Shown here piece by piece: positions 6,620-14,654 of a DNA stretch of 25,092 nucleotides (positions within the stretch are counted from its first letter, which is position 1; every line of letters begins with the position of its first letter). Made by a program: the position numbers and the translations under genes. Under the pieces are notes generated by a model that saw only the letters and a program-made list of their open reading frames with translations, was not told the origin of the DNA and did no database searches. The DNA comes from Patescibacteria group bacterium (GTDB lineage Bacteria > Patescibacteriota > Patescibacteriia > GCA-002772895). Where the stretch lies: assembly GCA_018895765.1 (NCBI GenBank), contig JAHINX010000063.1, positions 1 to 25,092 on the forward strand, given 5' to 3'.

Positions 6620-6901
6620 TTATTTACCGCCCTTTTCTATACTTTTTTGTATTTTTCCACCATGCCTTATAAACTTTCTTGTTGGAGAAAATTCTCCCAA
6701 TTTATGACCAACCATATTCTCTACCACTAAAACCGGTATATGTTGTTTTCCATTATGCACTCCAATTGTAAATCCTACCATTTGCGGAGTTATGGTTGAT
6801 GATCTGGACCAGGTTTTTACAACCTTGCTCATTTCACTTTTTTCTATTTTCTTCATTAGTTTTAGATCTACAAATGGACCCTTTTTTAAACTTCGACTCA
6901 T
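6620..6901 (-). CDS. rpsS: 30S ribosomal protein S19
   Basis: S19 sits in the head of the small subunit near the A-site finger. The 93-residue product reads MSRSLKKGPFVDLKLMKKIE, then TWSRSSTITPQMVGFTIGVHNGKQHIPV and GHKLGEFSPTRKFIRHGGK, the complete family signature. It lies between rplB and rplV with 19 nt to rplV. The SD is not clear. Confidence 0.98.
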   Translation of the reverse strand: MSRSLKKGPFVDLKLMKKIEKSEMSKVVKTWSRSSTITPQMVGFTIGVHNGKQHIPVLVVENMVGHKLGEFSPTRKFIRHGGKIQKSIEKGGK

Positions 6902-6962
6902 AATATTTTTTTACTTACAACTATTATTATTTATTTTTAACAAAACTTTTATCTGTTAATTT

Positions 6963-7805
6963 TTATTTTTTTCTTTTCTTCTTTCTTCTCTGAATTATCA
7001 ATCTGCTTGATGCTTTCTTTTTTCTTCTTGTTTTCACACCTAATGCTGGTTTGCCCCACGGTGTCTTTGGATGTTTCAAACCAATTGGGGTATTTCCTTC
7101 TCCGCCTCCATGTGGGTGATCTACCGGATTTTGCGCTTTACCGCGGACAGTTGGTTTTATTCCCATATGCCTTTTTCTACCTGCCAGTCCGATTCTTACC
7201 AAAGCATGCTCGCTATTGCCCATTGATCCGATTGAGGCGCTACAAGTTTTTAACACCAATCTTATTTCTGAAGAAGGCAATTTGATTTGGGCGTAATCCC
7301 CTTCCAAACCCATGAGTATTGCGCTCATACCTGCTCCGCGAACAATTTTTCCACCTGCTTCAGGGCTTAACTCTACATTATATATCATTTCACCGACAGG
7401 AATATTTTCCAAATTCGTTCTATTACCCGTTGTTACAGGAACCTTTCCTTTTGAAGAAATCACTTCATCTCCGATTTTTAATCCTTGCGGAACCAAAATA
7501 TATCTTTTTTTACCATCTGCATATTGGACCAAAGCTATATTTGCGCTTCTGTTCGGATCATATTCAAAAGTAAGAACTTTTGCCGGCATATCATATCTAT
7601 CGCGTTTAAAATCAACAATCCTAATAAAACGCTTCGCACCTCCGCCACGATGACGAACAGTAATCTTTCCCTGTGAATTCCGGCCTCCGCTTCTTTTTCT
7701 AAAAAATATTAAACTCTTCTCCGGTCTTTTTTTAGTCACTTCTGACCTATTGACCGAAGATTTTCTTCTTCCTGGGGTTGTTGGTTTGTATAATTTTATT
7801 GCCAT
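6963..7805 (-). CDS. rplB: 50S ribosomal protein L2
   Basis: L2 is a universal protein close to the peptidyl-transferase centre. The 280-residue product contains RHRGGGAKRFIRIVDFKRD, the SH3-like and OB domains, and the C-terminal VRGKAQNPVDHPHGGGEGN with the conserved histidine needed for activity. The tail is very basic (KTRRKKKASSRLIIQRRKKKRKK). Length is standard. rplW lies 15 nt upstream. Confidence 0.98.
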   Translation of the reverse strand: MAIKLYKPTTPGRRKSSVNRSEVTKKRPEKSLIFFRKRSGGRNSQGKITVRHRGGGAKRFIRIVDFKRDRYDMPAKVLTFEYDPNRSANIALVQYADGKKRYILVPQGLKIGDEVISSKGKVPVTTGNRTNLENIPVGEMIYNVELSPEAGGKIVRGAGMSAILMGLEGDYAQIKLPSSEIRLVLKTCSASIGSMGNSEHALVRIGLAGRKRHMGIKPTVRGKAQNPVDHPHGGGEGNTPIGLKHPKTPWGKPALGVKTRRKKKASSRLIIQRRKKKRKK

Positions 7806-7820
7806 AAAATTCGTAATTTT

Positions 7821-8309
7821 TTATACTCCCTCGTATATTTCCAGCTTTTCTCCAGGAGCCAAAGTTACAATCGCTTTCTTCCAATCGCTTCTTTTGCCCG
7901 TATGTCTGCCATATCTTACTGATTTTCCTACTACGTTTATAATCCGTACGTCTCTTACCTTTACATTATATAAAGCGCTGATTGCTTTCTTTACCATAAT
8001 TTTATTTGCTTTCGGTTTAATCTGGAAAGAATATTTCCCTAAAACGGCCATATCAGAAACCTTCTCAGTAATAAGCGGTTTAACCAAAACTCTATATACA
8101 TCCGCTTTCATCCTTTTCTTTTCTATCTTTGTTTCTATCTTTACGGTTTCTTTTTTCTTTGATTCAGCTTTTTTAGCCGGAGAAGTTTTGACTGTTTTTG
8201 TTTTTTTTACCAATTCCAAAGTTTTTGCAGCTACCTTTTTCTGATTTTCTGCTTGGTTTTCCAGTTGTTCTTCTTTTTGTTTTCTAAAAAATCTGTTTAT
8301 TAGTGACAT
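7821..8309 (-). CDS. rplW: 50S ribosomal protein L23 with a long charged N-terminal extension
   Basis: L23 forms the docking site for trigger factor and SRP at the exit tunnel. The L23 domain starts near residue 66 (KADVYRVLVKPLITEKVSDM) and ends NVVGKSVRYGRHTGKRSDWKKAIVTLAPGEKLEIYEGV. Before it lies an extension of about 65 residues rich in Lys/Glu/Gln/Ala (residues 9-65), so the protein is 162 residues against about 95-100 in E. coli. The open frame and start MSLINRFFRKQKEE near the rplD stop (7 nt) support the long form. An internal Met (RMKADVY, about residue 67) could give a short form. Confidence 0.93.
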   Translation of the reverse strand: MSLINRFFRKQKEEQLENQAENQKKVAAKTLELVKKTKTVKTSPAKKAESKKKETVKIETKIEKKRMKADVYRVLVKPLITEKVSDMAVLGKYSFQIKPKANKIMVKKAISALYNVKVRDVRIINVVGKSVRYGRHTGKRSDWKKAIVTLAPGEKLEIYEGV

Positions 8310-8316
8310 AAATAAT

Positions 8317-8958
8317 TTAACTCAATCTTTTTTCTAATTCCAATATTATCTTTTTTTCTATAATTATATTCTTTGCAGCCATTGCATCCAAGATATTCAA
8401 ATCCTTGCCTGCAATATAAGCCACATTCGGCACATTGCGGACTCCAAGTTTTATATTTTTATCAACCTCTGATGCAATAATAACCTTTCCTTTAAATTCT
8501 CTTTTAAGCTTGGTAAATAAATTCTTGATTGAAGACATAATTTGTTTTGTCTTCGGCTCTTTTATACCAAAATTTTCAATAACTACTATTTCGTCATTTG
8601 CGAGCTTATCACTTAAAACCATTGCCATTGCTTTTTGTTTTGTTTTTTTATTTATCTTAAGGTTGAAGTTTCTATCTTTTCTCGGGCCAAAAGTAATACC
8701 TCCACCTACCCATATTGGCGATCTTGAAGAACCGTGTCTTGCCCGTCCTGTTCCCTTTTGTTTCCATGGTTTTTTACCACCACCGCGTACATCTCCTCTT
8801 GTCTTGGTATGGGCATAAACACCGCGCTTATTAGAAAGCATACCAATGGTAACTTGATGAATCGTATCTTTATTTACGGCAACATTAAAAACCTCGTCTT
8901 TTAATTCCAATTCTTCTTTTTCTGTCCCGTCTAAATTGTATACCATTACTTTTGCCAT
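8317..8958 (-). CDS. rplD: 50S ribosomal protein L4
   Basis: L4 binds 23S rRNA and lines the tunnel; in E. coli it also represses the S10 operon. From the ATG at 8958 (MAKVMVYNLDG) the product is 213 residues, with the tunnel loop TRGDVRGGGKKPWKQKGTGRARHGSSRSPIWVGGG and the C-terminal VRNVPNVAYIAGKDLNILDAMAAKNIII. The upstream in-frame extension to 9006 lacks family similarity. A mini-hairpin (TCGC-TT-GCGA, 8965-8974) sits 6 nt before the start, where an SD would be. Confidence 0.95.
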   Translation of the reverse strand: MAKVMVYNLDGTEKEELELKDEVFNVAVNKDTIHQVTIGMLSNKRGVYAHTKTRGDVRGGGKKPWKQKGTGRARHGSSRSPIWVGGGITFGPRKDRNFNLKINKKTKQKAMAMVLSDKLANDEIVVIENFGIKEPKTKQIMSSIKNLFTKLKREFKGKVIIASEVDKNIKLGVRNVPNVAYIAGKDLNILDAMAAKNIIIEKKIILELEKRLS

Positions 8959-8964
8959 ATTTAA

Positions 8965-8974
8965 TCGCTTGCGA
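8965..8974. promoter_or_regulatory. GC-rich mini-hairpin directly before the rplD start
   Basis: TCGC-TT-GCGA is a perfect 4-bp palindrome in otherwise AT-rich DNA, of the same type as those at 1698-1710 and 6127-6139. It lies 6 nt upstream of the rplD ATG in the minus-strand transcript and could occlude or replace an SD. Function is unknown. Confidence 0.45.
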
Positions 8975-9015
8975 CTAAGAACTAAAACTATAGCTCTATG
9001 ACGCAAGTTATCATC

Positions 9016-9621
9016 TTATTTACTTTGAATATATACTAATGAATTTCTTGCTCCCGGAACCGCTCCCTTTACTGCTAAAATATTATTATTTTTATCAACT
9101 TCAATAATTTCCAAATTTTTTATAGTTGTCTGATCGCTACCCATGTGGCCTCCCATTTTCATTCCTTTAAAAACCCTCGCTACACCCTTTGAACCGATTG
9201 AACCCGGCATCCTATTTTGATCTTTATGACCATGTGAAGCAGGTCCACCATGAAAACCATGTCTTTTTACAACACCCTGAAATCCACGACCCTTGGATAT
9301 GCCAATAATATCTACCTTTTCACCTTCTTCAAACTGCTCAACTCCAAGTTCTTGCCCTTGTTCTATTTCTTTTACCTCATCTAATCTAAATTCATTTAAG
9401 ACACTGTGCATTTCCAGTCCCTTTAAATGACCTTTTTCTGCTTTATTCAATTTTTTCTTAGGAAATGCCCCCAGTTGTATAGCACTATAACCGTCCTTCT
9501 CTGCTGTCTTGATTTGAGCTACCTGATTTTTAGGTGCAAAAATCAAAGTCACCGGTACAACAGCGCCATTATTTCTAAATCTTTGCGACATTTCTAATTT
9601 TTTTCCAATTATGAATTTCAT
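9016..9621 (-). CDS. rplC: 50S ribosomal protein L3
   Basis: L3 is an early assembly protein reaching toward the peptidyl-transferase centre. From the ATG at 9621 (MKFIIGKKLEMSQRF) it is 201 residues. The signature SKGRGFQGVVKRHGFHGGPA, then SHGHKDQNRMPGSIGS and RVFKGMKMGGHMG is complete. The open frame continues upstream to 9675 through the leader hairpin, but those residues are unlike L3. A 232-nt leader separates it from rpsJ, unusual inside an S10 operon. Confidence 0.95.
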   Translation of the reverse strand: MKFIIGKKLEMSQRFRNNGAVVPVTLIFAPKNQVAQIKTAEKDGYSAIQLGAFPKKKLNKAEKGHLKGLEMHSVLNEFRLDEVKEIEQGQELGVEQFEEGEKVDIIGISKGRGFQGVVKRHGFHGGPASHGHKDQNRMPGSIGSKGVARVFKGMKMGGHMGSDQTTIKNLEIIEVDKNNNILAVKGAVPGARNSLVYIQSK

Positions 9622-9667
9622 AACTTTTTCTAAAATAAAAAGCCAAAAATCTATCCACAAAACCACG

Positions 9668-9702
9668 GGTCTCAAAAATAGATTTTTGACCTTTTTAAAA
9701 AG
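9668..9702 (-). promoter_or_regulatory. Hairpin in the rplC leader
   Basis: 9668-9691 reads as a stem of GGTC plus an A/T stretch closing on GACC with a tiny loop. It is followed in plus-strand order by CTTTTTAAAAAG (9691-9702), itself a palindrome. No run of U follows in the minus-strand transcript, so it is not a clear terminator. A leader control or processing element is possible. Confidence 0.45.
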
Positions 9703-9729
9703 TAGGTTTTATTCTAGATACAAACTAAT

Positions 9730-9754
9730 GTTAGGACGTTTTTAGTGCCCCAAC
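9730..9754 (-). promoter_or_regulatory. Second hairpin in the rplC leader
   Basis: In the minus-strand RNA, GUUGGGGC (9754-9747) can pair over 8 bp, including two G-U pairs, with GUCCUAAC (9737-9730) around a 9-nt loop. The GUUGGGGC arm also occurs in the tuf-rpsJ hairpin at 10206-10240. A two-unit ATTGCAA repeat lies nearby at 9786-9799. No convincing promoter was found in 9622-9853. Confidence 0.4.
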
Positions 9755-9853
9755 TCTTATTCGGACTCAACAAGGAGGTTTTCTAATTGCAAATTGCAAT
9801 CTTTAGATCTTTCTCCTTGGACCCTAAATTGTAAAAGATTTCTTTTCCCCTTA

Positions 9854-10192
9854 CTACATCTTTATCTCAACATCTACACCGGCCGGAAGGTTTAGGTTCA
9901 TTAATGCATCTACGGTTTTATCTGTTGGATTAATAATATCCAAAAGCCGTTTGTGAGTTCTCATCTCAAATTGCTCGCGCGCATTTTTATGGACGAACGT
10001 TGACCTATTGACAGTATACTTTCTTTTTTCAGTCGGTAAAGGTATCGGACCATGCACAGTGGCTCCGCTTCGTTCCGCACTTTCAATTATCGTCTTAGCC
10101 GACTGGTCAATTATCTTATGGTCGTACGCCCTGATCTTAATGCGTATTCTGTTTTGCGTTTCTTCTTCTTTTTTTAAAACTGCTTTTGGCAT
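9854..10192 (-). CDS. rpsJ: 30S ribosomal protein S10
   Basis: S10 is a small-subunit head protein that also serves as NusE in transcription antitermination. The 112-residue product has RIRIKIRAYDHKIIDQSAKTI, HGPIPLPTEKRKYTVNRSTFVHK and FEMRTHKRLLDI, full family signatures, with a short charged N-terminal extension (MPKAVLKKEEETQN). It begins the S10 group directly after tuf; a strong hairpin lies in the 53-nt gap. Confidence 0.97.
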   Translation of the reverse strand: MPKAVLKKEEETQNRIRIKIRAYDHKIIDQSAKTIIESAERSGATVHGPIPLPTEKRKYTVNRSTFVHKNAREQFEMRTHKRLLDIINPTDKTVDALMNLNLPAGVDVEIKM

Positions 10193-10205
10193 AGTCTAAA
10201 TACAT

Positions 10206-10240
10206 AACGTTGGGACGAACAAAGCGTCCGCCCCAACGTT
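10206..10240 (-). promoter_or_regulatory. Strong hairpin between tuf and rpsJ
   Basis: AACGTTGGG at 10206-10214 pairs with CCCAACGTT at 10232-10240 (9 bp), and GACG pairs with CGTC further in. It starts 6 nt after the tuf stop. There is no U tract on the rpsJ side, so it looks like a transcript-processing or 3'-stabilising element and not a terminator. Confidence 0.6.
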
Positions 10241-10245
10241 AAGAT

Positions 10246-11436
10246 TTATTTTAATATTTTTGTTACTGCTCCAGCTCCGACAGTGCGTCCGCCTTCGCGG
10301 ATAGCAAATCTATTCTTTTCTTCCAAAGCAACCGGAGTAATAAGTTTTACTGTTACGTTTACAGTATCGCCAGGCATAACCATTTCTGTTCCTTCCGGTA
10401 AAGTAACTTCACCTGTTACATCGGTTGTTCTGATATAGAATTGCGGTTTATATCCTTTGAAAAATGGTTTGTGGCGTCCGCCCTCTTCTTTTGTCAAAGC
10501 ATAAATTTGCGCTTCAAATTCTGTGTGAGGAGTTACAGTTCCCGGCTTAGCGATAACCTGTCCGCGTTCAACTTCGTCTTTTTTCAAACTGCGAAGCAAA
10601 AGACCTGCATTATCACCTGCCCGTCCTTCATCAAGCTGTTTATTAAACATCTCGATGCCGGTTACAACTGTTTTTTGGGTATCGCGTACGCCCACTACTT
10701 CAACTTCTTCATTAATCTTTATAATACCTCTTTCAATTCTTCCGGTTACAACTGTTCCACGTCCTTCAATTGAGAAAACGTCTTCAACCGGCATTAAGAA
10801 TGGTTTATCAACGTCTCTTACAGGTTCCGGGATATACTCATCAACTGCTTTTATCAAATCTAAGATTGGTTTTGAAGCCGCTTCGTCAGAAGGATTTTCA
10901 AGTGCTTTTAAGGCAGATCCTCTGATAATTGGGGTTTCATCGCCAGGAAATTCATATTTTTTCAATAAATCCCTAACTTCTTCTTCAACCAAATCAATCA
11001 ATTCCAAATCAGATACTTGGTCAACTTTGTTCAAAAATACCACAATATAAGGCACACCTACTTGTCTGGCAAGCAAAATATGCTCTCTTGTTTGAGGCAT
11101 TGGGCCGTCAGCGGCAGATACAACCAAAATAGCTCCATCCATCTGAGCTGCGCCAGTAATCATATTTTTTACGTAATCGGCATGTCCCGGACAATCAACG
11201 TGAGCATAATGCCTTTTTTCAGATTCATATTCAACGTGAGCAGTGGCAATAGTAATACCGCGCGCTTTTTCCTCTGGAGCGGCATCAATCTGATCCACTG
11301 ATTTATCTTGAGCAATCATGCCATGAGCAGCTAAAACTTTTAAAATAGCCGCTGTAAGAGTGGTTTTCCCATGATCAACGTGGCCGATTGTGCCAATGTT
11401 TATATGCGGTTTTGTTCTTTCAAATTTTCCTGCCAT
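10246..11436 (-). CDS. tuf: Elongation factor Tu
   Basis: EF-Tu delivers aminoacyl-tRNA to the ribosome using GTP. The 396-residue product from the ATG at 11436 (MAGKFERTKPHINIGTIGHV) has G1 GHVDHGKT, G3 DCPGH, G4 NKVD and G5 SALKAL, then domains II and III ending VGAGAVTKILK. The in-frame extension up to 11487 reads repeat DNA and is rejected. The gene has its own promoter (11552-11580) and a repeat-rich leader of about 110 nt. It probably drives the downstream S10 and spc genes too. Confidence 0.98.
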   Translation of the reverse strand: MAGKFERTKPHINIGTIGHVDHGKTTLTAAILKVLAAHGMIAQDKSVDQIDAAPEEKARGITIATAHVEYESEKRHYAHVDCPGHADYVKNMITGAAQMDGAILVVSAADGPMPQTREHILLARQVGVPYIVVFLNKVDQVSDLELIDLVEEEVRDLLKKYEFPGDETPIIRGSALKALENPSDEAASKPILDLIKAVDEYIPEPVRDVDKPFLMPVEDVFSIEGRGTVVTGRIERGIIKINEEVEVVGVRDTQKTVVTGIEMFNKQLDEGRAGDNAGLLLRSLKKDEVERGQVIAKPGTVTPHTEFEAQIYALTKEEGGRHKPFFKGYKPQFYIRTTDVTGEVTLPEGTEMVMPGDTVNVTVKLITPVALEEKNRFAIREGGRTVGAGAVTKILK

Positions 11437-11447
11437 ATTTTTTAAAT

Positions 11448-11513
11448 TGTGAACTTGGAATTTTGAATTCAGAATATTCTTCTGCATTCATAATTCGCCA
11501 TTCTGCATTTGTT
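11448..11513. repeat. Heptamer-array inverted element in the tuf leader
   Basis: Left arm 11448-11475 is four exact 7-nt units of form NNNGAAT/C. Right arm 11479-11513 is five units of form ATTCNNN, the inverse. They meet at a GAATATTC palindrome, so the leader RNA of tuf can fold into a single long imperfect hairpin. Confidence 0.8.
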
Positions 11514-11551
11514 TAATTTTAGCAAATTATTAATTTTTGAAACTGAAAACT

Positions 11552-11580
11552 ATTATAACACAAATCTTTTATCTTGACAA
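11552..11580 (-). promoter_or_regulatory. Sigma70-type promoter for tuf
   Basis: On the minus strand TTGTCA (11580-11575), a 17-nt spacer and a perfect TATAAT (11557-11552). Expected start of transcription is near 11545, giving a leader of roughly 110 nt that carries the heptamer hairpin. It lies just downstream of the small acidic ORF. Confidence 0.8.
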
Positions 11581-11609
11581 GGGTGATATTTTTAACTAAT
11601 TTTAGCCAA

Positions 11610-11957
11610 TTATTCCAATGGCTCTAGGTAATATCTTTCCTCTTCATTCAAAGTATTTTTTTCATCTTTATCCTGGTTTTCGCCTTTACTTTGCTTTTCT
11701 TGCTGTTCTTCGCGCCATTTACCAATATCTTCATTTACCTTTTTCATTAATTCGGTATCGTCAAAATCGCTTTTTTCTTCTTTTTCCGGTTCTTCAAATG
11801 ATAGAACGTCTTTTTTCTCGTCTTCACATTGGCATGCAAAATTTTTATATTTTTCAAGCGGAGTTATGATAAAGGCGTCACCGGTTGCCTCATCAACGAC
11901 AATTGCCTTTCCCTCCTCTTGCGCTATCTTTTTTATTTTTTTAAAAAGCTCACCCAT
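11610..11957 (-). CDS. Small acidic hypothetical protein between fusA and tuf
   Basis: A 115-residue protein from the ATG at 11957 (MGELFKKIKKIAQEEGKAIV). Residues about 18-40 (KAIVVDEATGDAFIITPLEKYKNF) resemble the short beta-turn and PLEKY motif seen in Phd/YefM-type antitoxin N-termini and in many small CPR proteins. This is resemblance only: no toxin gene is adjacent. The C-terminal 70 residues are very rich in Glu/Asp/Lys and probably disordered. A CQC pair (residues about 42-44) is unusual. It sits in the str operon, where E. coli has no gene, so it may be cotranscribed with fusA. Function unknown. Confidence 0.75.
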   Translation of the reverse strand: MGELFKKIKKIAQEEGKAIVVDEATGDAFIITPLEKYKNFACQCEDEKKDVLSFEEPEKEEKSDFDDTELMKKVNEDIGKWREEQQEKQSKGENQDKDEKNTLNEEERYYLEPLE

Positions 11958-11964
11958 ATGTTTC

Positions 11965-12084
11965 AAAATAAAAAATCAAAAATAAAATATAAAAAATGTG
12001 GAATCGCGCTTCGCGCAATAAATCATTGTATTTTTATATTTTTATGTTTTTGTTTTTTATCTTTTATTTTTTATCTTTTATTTT
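11965..12084. repeat. Long heptamer-array inverted element with CGCG-CTT-CGCG core
   Basis: Left arm 11965-11992 is four 7-nt units of form AAAATNA/AATATAA. Right arm 12029-12084 is eight consecutive 7-nt units of the TTATTTT/TTATCTT type, ending exactly at the fusA stop. The GC-rich mini-palindrome CGCG-CTT-CGCG lies between at 12005-12015. Arms are complementary. Confidence 0.8.
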
Positions 12085-14163
12085 TTACTTCTTTCTTCCC
12101 TCAATTATTTCTTCCGCAACATTTCTTGGAACTTCGGAATATTTTGCAAATTCCATTGAATAGCTTGCGCGTCCCTGCGTCATAGAGCGCAATTCAGTTG
12201 CATATCCAAATAATTCTCCCAAAGGAATGATTGCGTCAATAATTCTTATGCTATCTTTCTCGCGCATTTCCTGTACCTGTCCGCGTTTTGAATTTATATC
12301 TCCAATAACATCACCCATAAATTGTTCCGGGGTAGTGACTTCAACTTTCATCGTCGGTTCCAAGAGTATAAGTCCGGCTTTTTTTGCCGCGGCAGAGAAT
12401 GCCATTGAACCGGCAATTTTAAACGCCATTTCCGATGAATCAACTTCATGGTAAGAGCCATCATAGACGCTTGCTTCAATATCAATAACCGGATATCCGG
12501 CTAAAATACCTTTGTTTAAAGATTCTTTAATTCCTTTTTCAATAGCAGGAATATATTCTCTTGGAATAACTCCGCCCTTAACCTCATCATTAAACTTGAA
12601 GCCCTGGCTTTCTTCGCGAGGAGCAACTCTAACCCAGCAATGCCCGTATTGTCCACGGCCACCTGACTGTTTGATATATTTTCCTTCTGCTTCTGCTTCG
12701 CCTTTGATTGTCTCTTTATATGCAACTTGAGGTTTGCCGACATTAGCCTCTACCTTAAATTCTCTTCTCATTCTATCAACAATTATATCCAAATGAAGTT
12801 CGCCCATTCCGGCAATAATCGTTTGTGAGGTTTCTTCATTGGTGTAAACGCGAAAAGTCGGATCCTCTTCCGCTAACTTTTGAAGAGCAACGCCCATTTT
12901 TTCTTGGTCTACTTTTGTTTTTGGCTCAATAGCAACAGAAATAACCGGCTCTGGAAAAGTTATAGATTCCAAAATAATAGGACTATCTTCGTCGCATAAA
13001 GTATTGCCAGTCGTTACGTCTTTAAAACCAATCGCAGCGGCAATATCTCCGGCATAAACCTCAGTTATTTCTTCTCTATGATTTGCATACATTCGCACAA
13101 TGCGTCCAACTCTTTCTCTCTTGCCAGTCGAAGAATTATAAACATATGAGCCGGCTTTCAATATTCCGGAATAAACACGGAAAAAACAAAGACGTCCTAC
13201 AAAGGGATCGGTCGCGATTTTAAATGCTAAAGCTGAAAAAGGCGCATTGTCTTCTGCCGGACGCTCTAACTCTTTTTCCGGATCTTTTATATCAATTCCT
13301 TTTACAGGAGGGACTTCCAAAGGAGACGGCAAATAGTCTACAACTGCATCCAAAAGCAACTGGACTCCTTTATTTTTTAGAGCAGTTCCGCAAAAAACAG
13401 GAATAATCTCAAAATTAATTACAGCTTTTCTAAGCGTCTTTTTTAAGTCTTCCAAAGGAATATCTTCACCGCTTAAATATTTATTCATCAAACCCTCATC
13501 CTGACTTGCGATTGCTTCTACAAGTTTCTCTCTATATTCGCGCGCCTTGTCTTTCAAATCCTCAGGTATTTCTATCGTCTCTACGTCTTGTCCTAATTCA
13601 TCTTTATATATAACGGCATTTTGTTCCAAAAGATTTACCATGCCTTTTAGGTCGCTTTCTATGCCAATAGGAAGTTGCATTGCATATGCTTTTTTAGTAA
13701 GACGTTCATGAATTGAAGCCAAATCGGCATAAAAATCCGCGCCAGTCCTATCAAGCTTATTTACAAAACAAATTCTTGGAACTTTATATTTATCTGCCTG
13801 ATGCCAAACAGTTTCTGATTGAGGTTCTACGCCGGCAACACCATCAAAAATAACAACGCCCCCATCTAAAACACGAAGGGAGCGCTGTACTTCTACGGTA
13901 AAATCGATATGTCCCGGAGTATCAATAATGTTAATACGATTATTTTTCCAAAAACAAGTTGTTGCGGCCGAAGTAATAGTAATACCTCTTTCGCGTTCTT
14001 GTTCCATCCAATCCATTTCTGCTGCACCTTCATGGACTTCGCCAATTTTATGTTTTTTTCCGGTATAAAACAAAATACGCTCGGTGACAGTTGTCTTACC
14101 TGCGTCAATATGGGCAATAATACCAATATTTCTTATTTTTTCTAAATTAAATTCTCGAGGCAT
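12085..14163 (-). CDS. fusA: Elongation factor G
   Basis: EF-G drives ribosomal translocation and, with RRF, recycling. The 692-residue product has G1 AHIDAGKT, the switch region RGITITSAATT, G3 DTPGH, G4 NKLD and the five-domain layout. The domain IV region (GGRGQYGHCWVRVAP, GYPVIDIEASVYDGSYHEVDSSEMAFK) is complete. Length is standard. It follows rpsG by 13 nt in str-operon order. Confidence 0.99.
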   Translation of the reverse strand: MPREFNLEKIRNIGIIAHIDAGKTTVTERILFYTGKKHKIGEVHEGAAEMDWMEQERERGITITSAATTCFWKNNRINIIDTPGHIDFTVEVQRSLRVLDGGVVIFDGVAGVEPQSETVWHQADKYKVPRICFVNKLDRTGADFYADLASIHERLTKKAYAMQLPIGIESDLKGMVNLLEQNAVIYKDELGQDVETIEIPEDLKDKAREYREKLVEAIASQDEGLMNKYLSGEDIPLEDLKKTLRKAVINFEIIPVFCGTALKNKGVQLLLDAVVDYLPSPLEVPPVKGIDIKDPEKELERPAEDNAPFSALAFKIATDPFVGRLCFFRVYSGILKAGSYVYNSSTGKRERVGRIVRMYANHREEITEVYAGDIAAAIGFKDVTTGNTLCDEDSPIILESITFPEPVISVAIEPKTKVDQEKMGVALQKLAEEDPTFRVYTNEETSQTIIAGMGELHLDIIVDRMRREFKVEANVGKPQVAYKETIKGEAEAEGKYIKQSGGRGQYGHCWVRVAPREESQGFKFNDEVKGGVIPREYIPAIEKGIKESLNKGILAGYPVIDIEASVYDGSYHEVDSSEMAFKIAGSMAFSAAAKKAGLILLEPTMKVEVTTPEQFMGDVIGDINSKRGQVQEMREKDSIRIIDAIIPLGELFGYATELRSMTQGRASYSMEFAKYSEVPRNVAEEIIEGRKK

Positions 14164-14176
14164 AAAAATTCATTGT

Positions 14177-14647
14177 TTAACGGGCGAAATGTGCAAAAGC
14201 ACGGTTTGCTTCTGCCATTCTTTGAACGTCTTCTTTCTTTTTTATTGATGTTCCTTCATTTTTTGCTGCAGCCATTAGCTCTTCAGCTAATTTTTCCGCC
14301 ATTCTTCTACCTTTTTTATCCCTGCTCGCACCCAAAATCCACCTTGAAGCCAATGCAAATTTTCTATCTCCTTTTACAGGAAAAGGGATTTGATAGTTTG
14401 CTCCACCAACACGTTTACTCCTAATTTCTAGTTGAGGACTTACATTTTTAATAGCAGTTTCAAAAATAACGAGTGAGTCTTCTTTTGTTTTTAAAGCAAT
14501 TATATCCAAAGCATCATAAAACACAGCTTGCGCAACTGTTTTCTTACCTCTTCCCATTAAATAATTGATAAATTTTGCAACCTGGAGATTGTTATACTTT
14601 ACATCTGGCTTAATTTTTCTTTTTGGTGCTTTCTTTTTTCCACGCAT
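14177..14647 (-). CDS. rpsG: 30S ribosomal protein S7
   Basis: S7 nucleates assembly of the 30S head and, in E. coli, represses the str operon. From the ATG at 14647 (MRGKKKAPKRKIKPD) it is 156 residues, with NYLMGRGKKTVAQAVFYDALDII, VSPQLEIRSKRVGGANYQIP and the C-terminal REDVQRMAEANRAFAHFAR-like end (here KEDVQRMAEANRAFAHFAR). The in-frame extension to 14683 lies in repeat DNA and is rejected. Confidence 0.97.
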   Translation of the reverse strand: MRGKKKAPKRKIKPDVKYNNLQVAKFINYLMGRGKKTVAQAVFYDALDIIALKTKEDSLVIFETAIKNVSPQLEIRSKRVGGANYQIPFPVKGDRKFALASRWILGASRDKKGRRMAEKLAEELMAAAKNEGTSIKKKEDVQRMAEANRAFAHFAR

Positions 14648-14654
14648 AGTATTT

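Noticed and set aside
9622..9675. N-terminal extension of L3 to 9675
   Set aside because: Those codons read the leader hairpin and do not resemble L3; MKFIIGKKLEMSQ is the family start.
11610..11957. Toxin-antitoxin module
   Set aside because: The antitoxin-like motif is weak and there is no neighbouring toxin ORF; the next genes are fusA and tuf.
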